The notes: generated by a model not told the origin, from the sequence alone. Shown: positions 43,110-51,319, numbered from the stretch's first letter. The stretch: DNA of 64,000 bases from Peptococcaceae bacterium 1109 (GCA_001028815.1 LDJB01000003.1:314143-378142); one strand, 5' to 3'. A program made the numbers and translations.

Positions 43110-44014
43110 TCGCCCCCCTCGTAATAAACCCATTTCTTCGACAAACGAAGGTTGAGTAAGGTTATTACCATAACAGCTGCAAATAAGAGCCACGCCATGG
43201 CACTGGCATAACCCATGTTGAACTGTTCAAAGGCCTGCTTCCACAGGTAAAGGTTGTAGAACAAGAGGGAGTTGAGGGGCCCTCCTTTGTCTGTGGACAT
43301 GACGTAGGCCTCTTGGAAGATCTGAAACGCGCTGATGAACCCTGTGACCACGTTAAAGAAGATGACTGGCGTGATCATGGGGACTGTAATCTTAAAGAAG
43401 CGCTGCACCACCCCTGCCCCGTCGATTTCCGCGGCTTCATACAGCTGGCGGGGAACGCTCTGGAGATTAGCAAGATACAAGAGCATCGTTCCGCCTACGC
43501 CCCACAGGTTCATCAAGATCAGAGCCGGCTTGGTCCAGCGGGGGTCAAAGAGCCACGCGGGGCCTTGAATGCCGACCATCTCCAATAACATATTGATAAG
43601 GCCAGATGATGGGCTAAGAAGCTGCATCCACAATAGATAAACTGCCACACCAGAAAGGACCGAGGGCATGTAGTAAACCGTCCGGAAAAAGCGGCGGAAG
43701 TGAGCGCTTTGATTGAGGAGTACTGCAAGGAGCACCCCGCACACTGTCCGCAGGGGGACAGAGAGCACTACATAGTAGACAGTGTTATACACCGCGGTGG
43801 AAAACAGCTTGTCGCGGGCAAAGAGGCGCTGGAAGTTGGCAAGGCCGATAAAATCCATGCGCGACGTAATGTCATAGTTGGTGAAGGCTGCATAAAGCGA
43901 AAACAGCAAAGGCCCGGCAGTGAACACGATAAACCCCACAATCCACGGGAAAACGAACATATAGCCCTGGAGTGCTTCCCGCTGCCGGAGCTTCATGCCC
44001 TTGAAGAAGTTCAC
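43106..44014 (-). CDS. CUT1 sugar ABC importer permease (MalF-like)
   Basis: About 302 residues with six predicted membrane helices and an EAA loop LYEAAEIDGAGVVQRFFKI near residue 195. The best start is a GTG at 44014, 9 nt after GGGGAGG; an ATG at 44023 directly abuts that site and is less suitable. It follows the binding-protein gene after a perfect 11-bp hairpin and is translationally linked to the MalG-like gene by a shared ATGA. No ATPase gene accompanies it. Confidence 0.9.
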   Translation of the reverse strand: MNFFKGMKLRQREALQGYMFVFPWIVGFIVFTAGPLLFSLYAAFTNYDITSRMDFIGLANFQRLFARDKLFSTAVYNTVYYVVLSVPLRTVCGVLLAVLLNQSAHFRRFFRTVYYMPSVLSGVAVYLLWMQLLSPSSGLINMLLEMVGIQGPAWLFDPRWTKPALILMNLWGVGGTMLLYLANLQSVPRQLYEAAEIDGAGVVQRFFKITVPMITPVIFFNVVTGFISAFQIFQEAYVMSTDKGGPLNSLLFYNLYLWKQAFEQFNMGYASAMAWLLFAAVMVITLLNLRLSKKWVYYEGGE

Positions 44015-44045
44015 AGTCACCATCCTCCCCTTGTTGGTTATGAAA

Positions 44046-44071
44046 AGTGGAGTGGAAGGCTCCACTCCACT
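44046..44071 (-). promoter_or_regulatory. Perfect 11-bp hairpin after the binding-protein gene
   Basis: AGTGGAGTGGA pairs with TCCACTCCACT across a 4-nt loop between the binding-protein and permease genes. It is not followed by a full T-run, which suggests mRNA stabilisation or partial read-through. Confidence 0.6.
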
Positions 44072-44086
44072 CTGCACACTTACCCC

Positions 44087-45391
44087 TTATTGCTCGGCGT
44101 TGCGGATGAACTCCTCAACATCACGCTGAGCCTGATCCAGGGCTTCCTGAGGCGACTTCACGCCGAGGAAAGCTGCATCCAGCTGAGGATTGACCAGGTC
44201 CATATAGCCAGCTAAGTTGTGGGGCACAGGCGTCATAATGGTCCAGTGCAGGTTTTCCACTGACAGCCTGTAGACTTCTTGACCTTCTGGGGAGAGACGC
44301 TCGTCTTCCGCTGCGAGGTAAGAGCCTTCGATGTTTGCCACATTGTCAAAGTTCATAACAGCCCAATAGCGCTGTGCTTCTGGGCCGCATGCCCACTTGA
44401 TGAACTCAAAGGCTTCTTCCGCATGCTTGGCGCCGTAGGGGATCTCCAGGACGAAACCGCCGCCCCAGCTCCAGCTGCCCGAACCAGGTTCCCGCTCAGG
44501 AACAGGCGCATAGCCCACATTGAGGTGCTGGCCGTAGTCCCGAATCTGGGTGTAGTGGTTCGCGATGTTCACCATCATGGAGAGCTTGCCGGAGATAAAT
44601 GGATCCGCAGCCTGGCTGCCGAACTCGGCTTGGAAAGCATCTACGTTCCTGCCGCCAATGCGCTCTCTCCACTTAATGAGCCACTCAAGGGTTTCTACCT
44701 TGTGGGGTGTGTTGATGCGGGGGTTGCCCTCATCGTCAAGCCAGGAAACGCCGTTGTCGCCAACGATCATCCAGGTATCCCGGCCGAAGTTGCCGAACAG
44801 TGGGTAGAAGCCCAGCCGCTCGATGCGGTTGCCTTGGATTTTGTCAAGTTTCAGGGCATACTCTTCCAGCTCCGCCCAGGTTGTGGGAGGCTTTTCTGGA
44901 TCGAGGCCAACTTCTGCGAAGTGGTCTTTATTCCACATAAAGAAGCGGGTGTCGGTGTTAAATGGTACACCGTAAACGCCATCTTCCCAGACAACTGTCT
45001 TCCAGAGCTCAGGGAAGAACTGGGAGCTGAACTCTTCCACGTCATCAATAAAGGGCGTCAGGTCCATGGCCTGCTTCTTCCATGCCCGGAGAGCCACGTT
45101 GTTAATGTCGTTTACCACAACTTGGGGTGGATCTCCTGCAGCAACGGCGGCCAAGGTCTTGGTCCAGATATCGCCCCAGGGTGAATAGACGTGCTTCACC
45201 ACAATACGGTCTTGCGAATTGTTGAACTCCTCCACAATGCGCTCAATGATGGGACGGCGGGTTTCTGAACCCCAGAACGTCCACAGCTCAATTTCCACCT
45301 TTTCCTGAGCGCTAACAGCAGCGCTTAACAGCAAAGCACTTAAGGTGAGCAACACCACCAACAGGGAAACGGACTTTCTCAATCTGTTCAC
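44087..45391 (-). CDS. CUT1 sugar ABC importer, substrate-binding protein
   Basis: 434 residues with a signal peptide (cleavage near residue 28, SAAVSAQ) and then VEIELWTFWGSETRRPII, typical of family 1 solute-binding proteins. Later elements include AAVAAGDPPQVVVNDINNVA, GVPFNTDTRFFMWNKD and EEAFEFIKWACG. It is the first gene of the 16-kb operon, directly behind the promoter at 45526-45554. Cargo is probably the oligosaccharide degraded by the GH38 and GH36 enzymes encoded further along. Ends in FIRNAEQ. Confidence 0.9.
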   Translation of the reverse strand: MNRLRKSVSLLVVLLTLSALLLSAAVSAQEKVEIELWTFWGSETRRPIIERIVEEFNNSQDRIVVKHVYSPWGDIWTKTLAAVAAGDPPQVVVNDINNVALRAWKKQAMDLTPFIDDVEEFSSQFFPELWKTVVWEDGVYGVPFNTDTRFFMWNKDHFAEVGLDPEKPPTTWAELEEYALKLDKIQGNRIERLGFYPLFGNFGRDTWMIVGDNGVSWLDDEGNPRINTPHKVETLEWLIKWRERIGGRNVDAFQAEFGSQAADPFISGKLSMMVNIANHYTQIRDYGQHLNVGYAPVPEREPGSGSWSWGGGFVLEIPYGAKHAEEAFEFIKWACGPEAQRYWAVMNFDNVANIEGSYLAAEDERLSPEGQEVYRLSVENLHWTIMTPVPHNLAGYMDLVNPQLDAAFLGVKSPQEALDQAQRDVEEFIRNAEQ

Positions 45392-45454
45392 GCACTACTC
45401 CTCCTTAATTCACTTTGATCCTTCTGCACTGCACAAACGGCTGATTTTGTGAAA

Positions 45455-45491
45455 TACCGACCCCCTTTCTGACCGATTTTGACCGAATCGG
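45455..45491. promoter_or_regulatory. TGACCGA direct repeats, probable DeoR operator
   Basis: TGACCGA occurs at 45470-45476 and 45480-45486, exactly one helical turn apart. A TACCGA lies at 45455-45460, and CCGATT (45473-45478) forms an inverted repeat with AATCGG (45486-45491). It lies 35-65 bp downstream of the predicted transcription start of the long minus-strand operon. Confidence 0.5.
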
Positions 45492-45525
45492 GAATTACTG
45501 TGTGGTTTTATTGCCGGTTACCCTT

Positions 45526-45554
45526 ATATTAGACCAGCATTCCTCGAAAGTCAA
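45526..45554 (-). promoter_or_regulatory. Sigma-A promoter of the 16-kb operon
   Basis: On the minus strand a -35 TTGACT (45554-45549) is followed after 17 bp by a -10 TAATAT (45531-45526). This is a good match at ideal spacing, about 135 bp before the binding-protein start. Confidence 0.6.
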
Positions 45555-45638
45555 TAGTGATTGTTAATATTTTGTCGCTTTGAGCACGGCACTGCGCGCA
45601 ATAGTAAACATTTGCAGTTAAGATGGGGAAGAACACTC

Positions 45639-45667
45639 ATAAACCCACATAACCAGCTATAAACCCA
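45639..45667. promoter_or_regulatory. Three direct repeats of ATAA(A)CC at 10-bp period
   Basis: ATAAACCCA at 45639-45647 and 45659-45667, with a related ATAACCA at 45649-45655 exactly between them, all in phase with the DNA helix. They lie 50-80 bp before the phosphorylase start, where an activator or repressor would bind. Confidence 0.4.
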
Positions 45668-45716
45668 AAGGAGAAAGCCTGTAAAACAAAGAATATCCAC
45701 ATAAAGGGGGATCTTT

Positions 45717-47186
45717 ATGACAGTCCAAAACAAAGTCCAGCTCATTACCTATCCTGACTCTCTAGGCGGGGATCTCCGCACACTTAACCAGGTGCTTGAC
45801 CGGCACTTTCAGGATATCTTCCCAGGGGGCGTACACATACTGCCCCCCTACCCCTCATCAGGAGACAGGGGCTTTGCCCCCTTGACCTATCTGGAGATTG
45901 AACCTGCCTTTGGAAGTTGGGAGGATATTAAGGCCATTGGGGAAAGGTTCCCAGTGCTCTTGGACGTGATGGTAAACCACATCTCTCAGCAATCCCACTA
46001 CTTCCAAGACTTCTTGGCAAGAGGCAAGGATTCGCCCTATGGGGAACTCTTCCTCACCCTGGATAAAATCTGGCCGGGTGGAGAGCCAGTGCAAGCCGAT
46101 GTGGACAAGATCTTCCTCCGCCGGGGGCAACCCTATTCCACGTTCAAGATCAAGGCAACGGGGGAAGAAATCAAGGTGTGGACCACCTTCGGAAAACAGG
46201 ATCCGTCGGAGCAGATCGACCTGGACATTAACTCGCCGAAAACCAAGGAGCTCCTCGCGGACATCCTCAAAAACTTCAGCAAGCACAATGTGAAGCTGGT
46301 GCGGCTGGATGCAGTGGGTTATGTGGTGAAAAAACTGGGGACCAGCTGCTTCTTTGTGGAGCCGGAGATCTACGAGTTCCTGGATTGGTTTGAGTCCCTG
46401 GCCCGCTCCTACGGGCTGGAGATCCTTCCAGAGATCCACGCCCACTACTCTATCCAGTACGCCTTAGCCCGCAGAGGCTATTGGATCTACGACTTCATCC
46501 TCCCCTACACTATTTTGGAGGCCATGATCGCCAAATCCAGCGCCAGGCTGCGGGCGTATCTCAAGGACAGGCCTGGGAAGCAGTTTACCATGCTGGACTG
46601 CCACGATGGCATCCCCGTACTGCCCGATGTGGAGGGACTGATAGATACCACAACTGCCCGTGAAGTGGTGGACACCTGCCTGGACAGGGGAGCTAATCTA
46701 AGCAAGATTATCTCCGACGCCCACAAAGGCGAGGGTGGGTTTGATGTGCACCAGATAAACTGCACCTTCTATTCCGCCTTAGGGGAACAGGACGATGCCT
46801 ACCTTGCAGCCCGGGCGTTGCAGCTCTTTGTCCCAGGGATACCCCAGGTCTACTATGTGGGCTTGCTCGCGGGAGCAAACGATTTTGCAGCTGTGGAGGA
46901 GACAGGCGATGGCCGAGCTGTGAACCGCCACAACTACACCGTGGGGGAAATCCAGGAGGCACTCAACAGGGAAGTTGTACAGCGCCTTCTAAAGCTCATC
47001 CGCTTCCGGAATGAACACCCAGCCTTTGGCGGAGACTGCAGTGTAGAGGAGAGCAGTGACACGGAGGTTCGCCTAGCCTGGAAAAACGGGGAGCAGTACT
47101 GCCGCCTCACTGTTGACTTATCCACCTACGGGGCTGTTGTTGAATACAGTGCAGAAGGCCAAACAGTAAAGCGCTTTACCGTGTAG
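45717..47186 (+). CDS. GH13_18 phosphorylase (sucrose or sucrose-6-phosphate phosphorylase-like)
   Basis: 489 residues, cytoplasmic. The nucleophile aspartate is in VRLDAVGYVVKK (near residue 198), the acid/base glutamate in LPEIHAHY (near residue 239), and the third acid in LDCHDGIP. GTSCFFVEPEIYEFLDW and the AGANDFAAVEETGDGRAVNRH loop are typical of GH13 subfamily 18. These enzymes use phosphate to split sucrose, sucrose 6-phosphate, glucosylglycerate or glucosylglycerol, giving glucose 1-phosphate. A fructokinase gene nearby (49496-50488) favours a fructose-containing substrate. The acceptor loop does not decide between them by eye. Confidence 0.87.
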   Translation: MTVQNKVQLITYPDSLGGDLRTLNQVLDRHFQDIFPGGVHILPPYPSSGDRGFAPLTYLEIEPAFGSWEDIKAIGERFPVLLDVMVNHISQQSHYFQDFLARGKDSPYGELFLTLDKIWPGGEPVQADVDKIFLRRGQPYSTFKIKATGEEIKVWTTFGKQDPSEQIDLDINSPKTKELLADILKNFSKHNVKLVRLDAVGYVVKKLGTSCFFVEPEIYEFLDWFESLARSYGLEILPEIHAHYSIQYALARRGYWIYDFILPYTILEAMIAKSSARLRAYLKDRPGKQFTMLDCHDGIPVLPDVEGLIDTTTAREVVDTCLDRGANLSKIISDAHKGEGGFDVHQINCTFYSALGEQDDAYLAARALQLFVPGIPQVYYVGLLAGANDFAAVEETGDGRAVNRHNYTVGEIQEALNREVVQRLLKLIRFRNEHPAFGGDCSVEESSDTEVRLAWKNGEQYCRLTVDLSTYGAVVEYSAEGQTVKRFTV

Positions 47187-47558
47187 AGCACCATCCTGCC
47201 TGGGCAAATATAGAATTCTATTCTAAATTGTTGACACTGTCGGCTTTTTGTGGTAACGTATAGTCAAAGGGCGCGCCTACTGACTGCAGTTGCAGTTTGT
47301 TTGACTTTCGTCATTGTTGACGAACGGGTGTTGCGCGCCTAAAAACTGCGGCGTCTTGTGCACAGCTGGCGCAAGCCTTCAATTAAATTAAATACTATTA
47401 ATTTCTTCTCTGGCACGGACCGCCGTCCCAGGTTTGCCCCCCTTTATGGGGGCGCCTTCGTCTTTCCGAAGCACATGCGTAGGCCCATCTAGAAGTCACT
47501 ACTTCTAGATGGGCCGCTGCCGTTCCAAGAACACTATGATTTAAAGGAGGAATATGGC
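47187..47558 (+). promoter_or_regulatory. Hairpin-rich gene-free region, candidate structured leader or non-coding RNA
   Basis: These 372 bp contain no credible gene. TTGACA (47231-47236) is followed after 17 bp by an extended TGG-TAACGT -10-like element. After it come nested helices: GGCGCGC (47270-47276) with GCGCGCC (47333-47339) encloses ACTGC/GCAGT (47283-47296) and TTCGTCA/TGACGAA (47307-47324), a three-way junction. Further helices are CTTGTGC/GCGCAAG (47355-47375) and GCCCCC/GGGGGC around 47436-47453. The 15-bp stem at 47482-47515 follows. No known riboswitch is recognised. Confidence 0.45.
47482..47515. promoter_or_regulatory. Perfect 15-bp inverted repeat upstream of the small unknown gene
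   Basis: GGCCCATCTAGAAGT pairs with ACTTCTAGATGGGCC across a CACT loop, without mismatch and with no T-run after it. It ends 43 bp before the ATG of 47559-47987 and could be an operator, an RNA stem or the last helix of the structured leader. Confidence 0.6.
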
Positions 47559-47987
47559 ATGAAACTGTTGCTTGGCTCGTGGGAGACTCGAAATGTGACG
47601 GTTAACCTGTACAAGACTGCCCAGTGGGTCCGCCTTGAGAGGGCCCGAGGGAATAAGACCAAAGGCTTGAGCATGCCCCGGGACCGCTTCATCCATCTCG
47701 CCGCGGCTGTTTTCGAGACTGTGAAGGACCAGCCAAGTACCCTCCTCATTGGCCCCTTGCCCGCTGTCATGGTTGATGGCGGGGACAGAACTATTTCCGT
47801 CACTTGGGAGCCGTACAACTTCGGCAGGTGCAACGCCCTCATCATCCGGAAGGGCAGCGGCAGATCCATCGCGGTGGAGCAGAGTGATGCCATGCCGTTC
47901 TCCTGGTGGCTCATGAAACACGCTCTTCTCCTTGCAGCCGATTTAATGGATGAACTGAGCGAAGCGGCACAGGATGCCTCCTGCTGA
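47559..47987 (+). CDS. Small protein of unknown function (weak PC4-like pattern)
   Basis: 142 residues with a good ribosome site (AAAGGAGG, 9 nt before the ATG). The N-terminal half is strand-rich (LLLGSWETRNVTVNLYK, WVRLERA), and GLSMPRDRFIHLAAAVFETV looks like a strand-turn-helix. This order faintly recalls PC4/YdbC single-stranded-DNA-binding proteins, but I could not confirm it. The C-terminal half is unfamiliar and ends in a helix rich in Ala and Leu. It follows a structured leader. Function unknown. Confidence 0.7.
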   Translation: MKLLLGSWETRNVTVNLYKTAQWVRLERARGNKTKGLSMPRDRFIHLAAAVFETVKDQPSTLLIGPLPAVMVDGGDRTISVTWEPYNFGRCNALIIRKGSGRSIAVEQSDAMPFSWWLMKHALLLAADLMDELSEAAQDASC

Positions 47988-47996
47988 TAAAAACCA

Positions 47997-48016
47997 AGGC
48001 GCCCTCGGGGGCGCCT
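47997..48016 (-). terminator. Terminator of the MATE gene (possibly bidirectional)
   Basis: AGGCGCC (47997-48003) pairs with GGCGCCT (48010-48016). On the minus strand the stem is followed by TTGGTTTTTATC, so it mainly ends transcripts of the MATE gene. Confidence 0.6.
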
Positions 48017-48019
48017 CAG

Positions 48020-49450
48020 CTATGCATCGGATTTCTCGCCAACTAAACTCCGGGCCCAGTACCCTGTGCTCACAAAGGCCAAACCCAGCACCGCTTTGAG
48101 TGGTTGGGTGAGCTGGCTGAGTGGGTACAGGCTCTCGATGCCAAGGTCTGTAAAGGTGACCAGGGTATAGGTGTACGGTATGCAGATCACGAACACGTAG
48201 ACACTGTCAAAAAGCATTGTGAGGAACGTCCTTCCCCCAGAGCGGATGGTAAAATAGCTGCAATGGGAGATGGCCATGAAGGGCATGTAGAAAGCGGCTA
48301 CCCGCATAAACATGGCTGCGAGCTGGCGCACTTCCACCTCTGTCCGGTAGATCTGGGTGATCCACCCCGCGCTGATAGCCAAGATGATCCCCACTGAGCT
48401 GGCCAAGGCTACTGCCAGGAACATGAGCTTCCAAACCTGGGCCTTGGCCAGCTCTACATCGCCTGAACCAAGAGTTTGCCCAGTTACAATGGCCACGGCA
48501 ATCCCGCACGAGAAAAAGACCACGCCAAAGAGGTTGGTGAAAGTGGAGGCGATGTTGAGCCCCCCTACCACTGTCAGTCCTCTTGTGGAAAGGATCTGTG
48601 TAATTGTGATGGTGCCCGCTGACCAGAAAAACTCGTTCACAAACAAGGGCATGCCCTTGATGGTGATGTTCACTGCCAAGTCTTTCGCGATGCGCGCGGA
48701 CCGGTAAAGGCCCTTGAGGAAGGGGAAGCGGTCCTGGTGCTTGTGGGCGGTAACTACCACTACCAGAAGTTCCACAACGCGGCTGAGCACAGTGGCGATG
48801 GCTGCGCCCTTAACTCCGAGGGCGGGCAAGCCCAGCTTGCCGAAGATTAAGAGGTAGTTGAAAACCAAGTTAACCAAGACTGCGATCACCGATGCCCGCA
48901 TGGGGAGAGCCGTTTCCCCTGATTCACGCAGGGCACTGCTGTAACTCTGGGTCAAGGCAAAAGGTAAGAGCCCCCAGATCATGATCTTCAGGTACTGCTG
49001 CCCATAGAGGAGCATAGCTGCGCGGTCAGCCGCTGTCCCTTCCCCTGTAAGGTAAAGCGAGATGAGTGCGGTCTGCCACTTGGTGAGAATCAGGCCTGCC
49101 AAAATCGCGATGGACACAGAGACATAGAGCTTGTAGCGGAGGGTTTCCTGGAACCGAACCCACTGCTTAGCCCCGGCGAACTGGGCCCCGTAAATTCCCG
49201 CGCCACCTAAGATTCCATAGACGCTGAGATGAAACACGAACATCAGATAGTTTGCAATGGCCACCCCAGACATCTGGGCCGTACCCAGGCTCCCCACCAT
49301 GACGTTGTCCAGAAGGTTGACAACGTTAGTCACGGTGTCTTGCACGATTACAGGGATAACCAAGCCCAAAGCCATCTGGTAAAACGCACGATCACCAATA
49401 AACCGCGCCTTAAAGCGCGGCCAGATTCCAGTTGCTGCTGCGTGAGGCAT
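48020..49450 (-). CDS. MATE-family efflux transporter
   Basis: 476 residues and about twelve hydrophobic segments in two similar halves, the multidrug and toxin extrusion fold. The N-terminal half has LGLVIPVIVQDTVTNVVNLLDNVMVGSLG, typical of the NorM/DinF/MepA group, and FVNEFFWSAG marks the second half. Such proteins export cations, drugs or metabolites using sodium or proton gradients. It lies 45 bp downstream of the fructokinase gene on the same strand and may be read from the same message, but a metabolic link is not evident. Confidence 0.9.
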   Translation of the reverse strand: MPHAAATGIWPRFKARFIGDRAFYQMALGLVIPVIVQDTVTNVVNLLDNVMVGSLGTAQMSGVAIANYLMFVFHLSVYGILGGAGIYGAQFAGAKQWVRFQETLRYKLYVSVSIAILAGLILTKWQTALISLYLTGEGTAADRAAMLLYGQQYLKIMIWGLLPFALTQSYSSALRESGETALPMRASVIAVLVNLVFNYLLIFGKLGLPALGVKGAAIATVLSRVVELLVVVVTAHKHQDRFPFLKGLYRSARIAKDLAVNITIKGMPLFVNEFFWSAGTITITQILSTRGLTVVGGLNIASTFTNLFGVVFFSCGIAVAIVTGQTLGSGDVELAKAQVWKLMFLAVALASSVGIILAISAGWITQIYRTEVEVRQLAAMFMRVAAFYMPFMAISHCSYFTIRSGGRTFLTMLFDSVYVFVICIPYTYTLVTFTDLGIESLYPLSQLTQPLKAVLGLAFVSTGYWARSLVGEKSDA

Positions 49451-49495
49451 AGCTGTGCCTGCCTTTCTTTCTCCATTTACAATGCCAGAATTTCA

Positions 49496-50488
49496 CTAGC
49501 GCCGCTGTGATTCCATGAGCCGCTTAACTTCACTGAGGCTGGGCATGGCGGAAATGGCGCCCCGCTTGGTTGTTACTAAAACGCCCACCGCATTGGCGAA
49601 CTCTACGCTTTGGGCCGCATCTTCCCCGCTCCAGAAATCTAGCGCTTTACCCCGTTCTAACACCTGATACAACATTCCGCCTAAGAATGCATCCCCGGCC
49701 CCGGTGGCATCGACGGCGTAGACTGTAAATCCGGGGACGTGCCCAATAAGGTTCCCCAATCTGTAAAAACAGCCATCCTTCCCCATAGTCACAAGGAGCA
49801 TGCTCAGGCCATACTCCCTGCAAAGCTCCGTAGTGCTCGCCTCCATGTCCCGTGAACCTGTGAGAAACTCCAGCTCTTCCTGGGAGAGCTTCACAATATC
49901 TGCGCAGCCCATCACTGATAGGATCCGTGCCTTAGCTTCCGTGAGGCTTGCCCACAGCGGCGGCCTCAGGTTAGGATCATATGATACCAGCATCCCCCGC
50001 TGCCGCGCAAGCTTAAGTGCAGTTAAAGTGGCACTTCTCGCTGGCTCGTGGGTAAGGGACAGGGAACCGAAGTGGAAAATGCGGCCCTCAAACATGGCTT
50101 CCTGAATTTCTTCAGGTTTCAGCCTGGTATCCGCACCAGGGCTGCGGTAGAAGCTAAAGGACCGCTCTCCATCTCCTTGGAGGTGGACGAAGGCCAGGGT
50201 GGTATTGACCTCCGGGTCCATTACCAAGCCTTCTGTAGAGATGCCCCGCTCGATTAAGACTTGCTGCAAGAAGCGGCCGAAATCATCTTCGCCCACCTTG
50301 CCGATGAACGCGGTGCTCTTACCCAGCTTCGCGAGGCAGGCCAGGACATTGGTGGGCGCGCCGCCAGGATTGCACTCGAATACAGGGTTGCCCTGCTCCG
50401 ATTTACCCATGGGGGTAAAATCAATGAGAAGTTCGCCTAGGGCTAGCACATCGTACAATAGAAACACCCCGTTTGTCCCCAGCCTCAT
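49496..50488 (-). CDS. PfkB-family fructokinase-like sugar kinase
   Basis: About 330 residues of the ribokinase superfamily. The N-terminal domain starts LALGELLIDF, then GGAPTNVLACLAKLG (sugar-binding), GKVGEDDFG, and the C-terminal anion hole and catalytic base TGAGDAFLGGML. This pattern is closest to bacterial fructokinases (ScrK-type). The start is uncertain: ATG at 50488 has little ribosome site, while a TTG at 50458, right before the conserved YDVLALGE, has GGGGTG upstream. With the nearby GH13_18 phosphorylase it would turn released fructose into fructose 6-phosphate. Confidence 0.88.
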   Translation of the reverse strand: MRLGTNGVFLLYDVLALGELLIDFTPMGKSEQGNPVFECNPGGAPTNVLACLAKLGKSTAFIGKVGEDDFGRFLQQVLIERGISTEGLVMDPEVNTTLAFVHLQGDGERSFSFYRSPGADTRLKPEEIQEAMFEGRIFHFGSLSLTHEPARSATLTALKLARQRGMLVSYDPNLRPPLWASLTEAKARILSVMGCADIVKLSQEELEFLTGSRDMEASTTELCREYGLSMLLVTMGKDGCFYRLGNLIGHVPGFTVYAVDATGAGDAFLGGMLYQVLERGKALDFWSGEDAAQSVEFANAVGVLVTTKRGAISAMPSLSEVKRLMESQRR

Positions 50489-50509
50489 TGAGCTGGCCCA
50501 TAGTTATAC

Positions 50510-51187
50510 TTAGCCCTTCAGCTTGGAATCTAGTTTGTACTCTTGAAATACCCCATTCCAGTTATCAGCGAAGTTCCGAAGGGCTTTATCTGTGAGAGGA
50601 TGCTCCAAGATAGTCTTGTACGTTTCCGGCGGCATGGTCACCGCATTTGTTCCTAGAGAAGCCAGTTCCCTAAACTGGCGAGCGGTCTTCACGCTAGCCG
50701 CGATAACTTTAGTGTCCAATCCGTAGGCTTCAAAAGCAGCTAGTAGCTCCGCCACCACTTCTGTCCCAGACCACTCCATGCTATCTACCCAGTTGATGTA
50801 CGGCGCCACATAGGTCGCCCCTGCTCGCGCTGCGAACAGTCCCTGGGGGACAGTGATAAGGCCGGTTACAGTGGTCCTTAGGCCTTCCTTGCTGAGCCGC
50901 ATCACTGCTCCAAGCCCTGCTTGGGTGCACGGTATCTTAGGTATAATCCGGGATGGCTCAACTGCCACGAGCCGCTTTGCCTCAGCCACGATTTCCTCTG
51001 TAGAATAGGCAAGTGTCTGGACCTGGACTATGCCCTCACAGGCAGCGAGGAGTTCTTCGATGAGCGTGAACAGTTCTTTCTTGGCTCTGGCCACGATGGT
51101 AGGATTGGTGGTTACCCCATCCAGGGGAAGCCACTCCTGCATCTCTTTCACTTGTGCAACGTCGGCAATGTCAGCAAAAAACTCCAT
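50510..51187 (-). CDS. Transaldolase/fructose-6-phosphate aldolase family protein
   Basis: About 225 residues, the short TIM-barrel transaldolase type. It begins MEFFADIADVAQVKEM, includes GVTTNPTIVAR, the Schiff-base lysine in IPKIPCTQAGL (near residue 87), and VTGLITVPQGLFAARAGATYVAPYINWV. The size and VQTLAYS segment resemble FSA/MipB proteins, which split fructose 6-phosphate to dihydroxyacetone and glyceraldehyde 3-phosphate, but true transaldolases of this size exist. The ATG at 51187 has AGGAG upstream. It precedes the fructokinase gene, so fructose 6-phosphate is a natural substrate. Confidence 0.87.
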   Translation of the reverse strand: MEFFADIADVAQVKEMQEWLPLDGVTTNPTIVARAKKELFTLIEELLAACEGIVQVQTLAYSTEEIVAEAKRLVAVEPSRIIPKIPCTQAGLGAVMRLSKEGLRTTVTGLITVPQGLFAARAGATYVAPYINWVDSMEWSGTEVVAELLAAFEAYGLDTKVIAASVKTARQFRELASLGTNAVTMPPETYKTILEHPLTDKALRNFADNWNGVFQEYKLDSKLKG

Positions 51188-51319
51188 GATTTCACTCCTA
51201 TTTCCTTGCAGGTGTTCAAGTAGTTTCATTTCCACTCACTTCGGCAGATCCCTGCTGTAACCTCAACGCAGAAAACTGGGGCACAGCAACCTCGCTATGC
51301 CCCTCACACTCCGAAGACC

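Noticed and set aside
44279-45184. 301-codon open frame on the plus strand opposite the binding-protein gene
   Set aside because: It mirrors a well-supported solute-binding protein, and the product has no recognisable domain or credible ribosome site.
47265-47377. Purine or tetrahydrofolate riboswitch upstream of the small gene
   Set aside because: The three-way junction is similar in outline, but the conserved core nucleotides of those classes are not present, and the downstream gene is not of those pathways.
47482-47515. Factor-independent terminator
   Set aside because: The stem is perfect, but the following bases (GCTGCCGTTCC) have no T-run.
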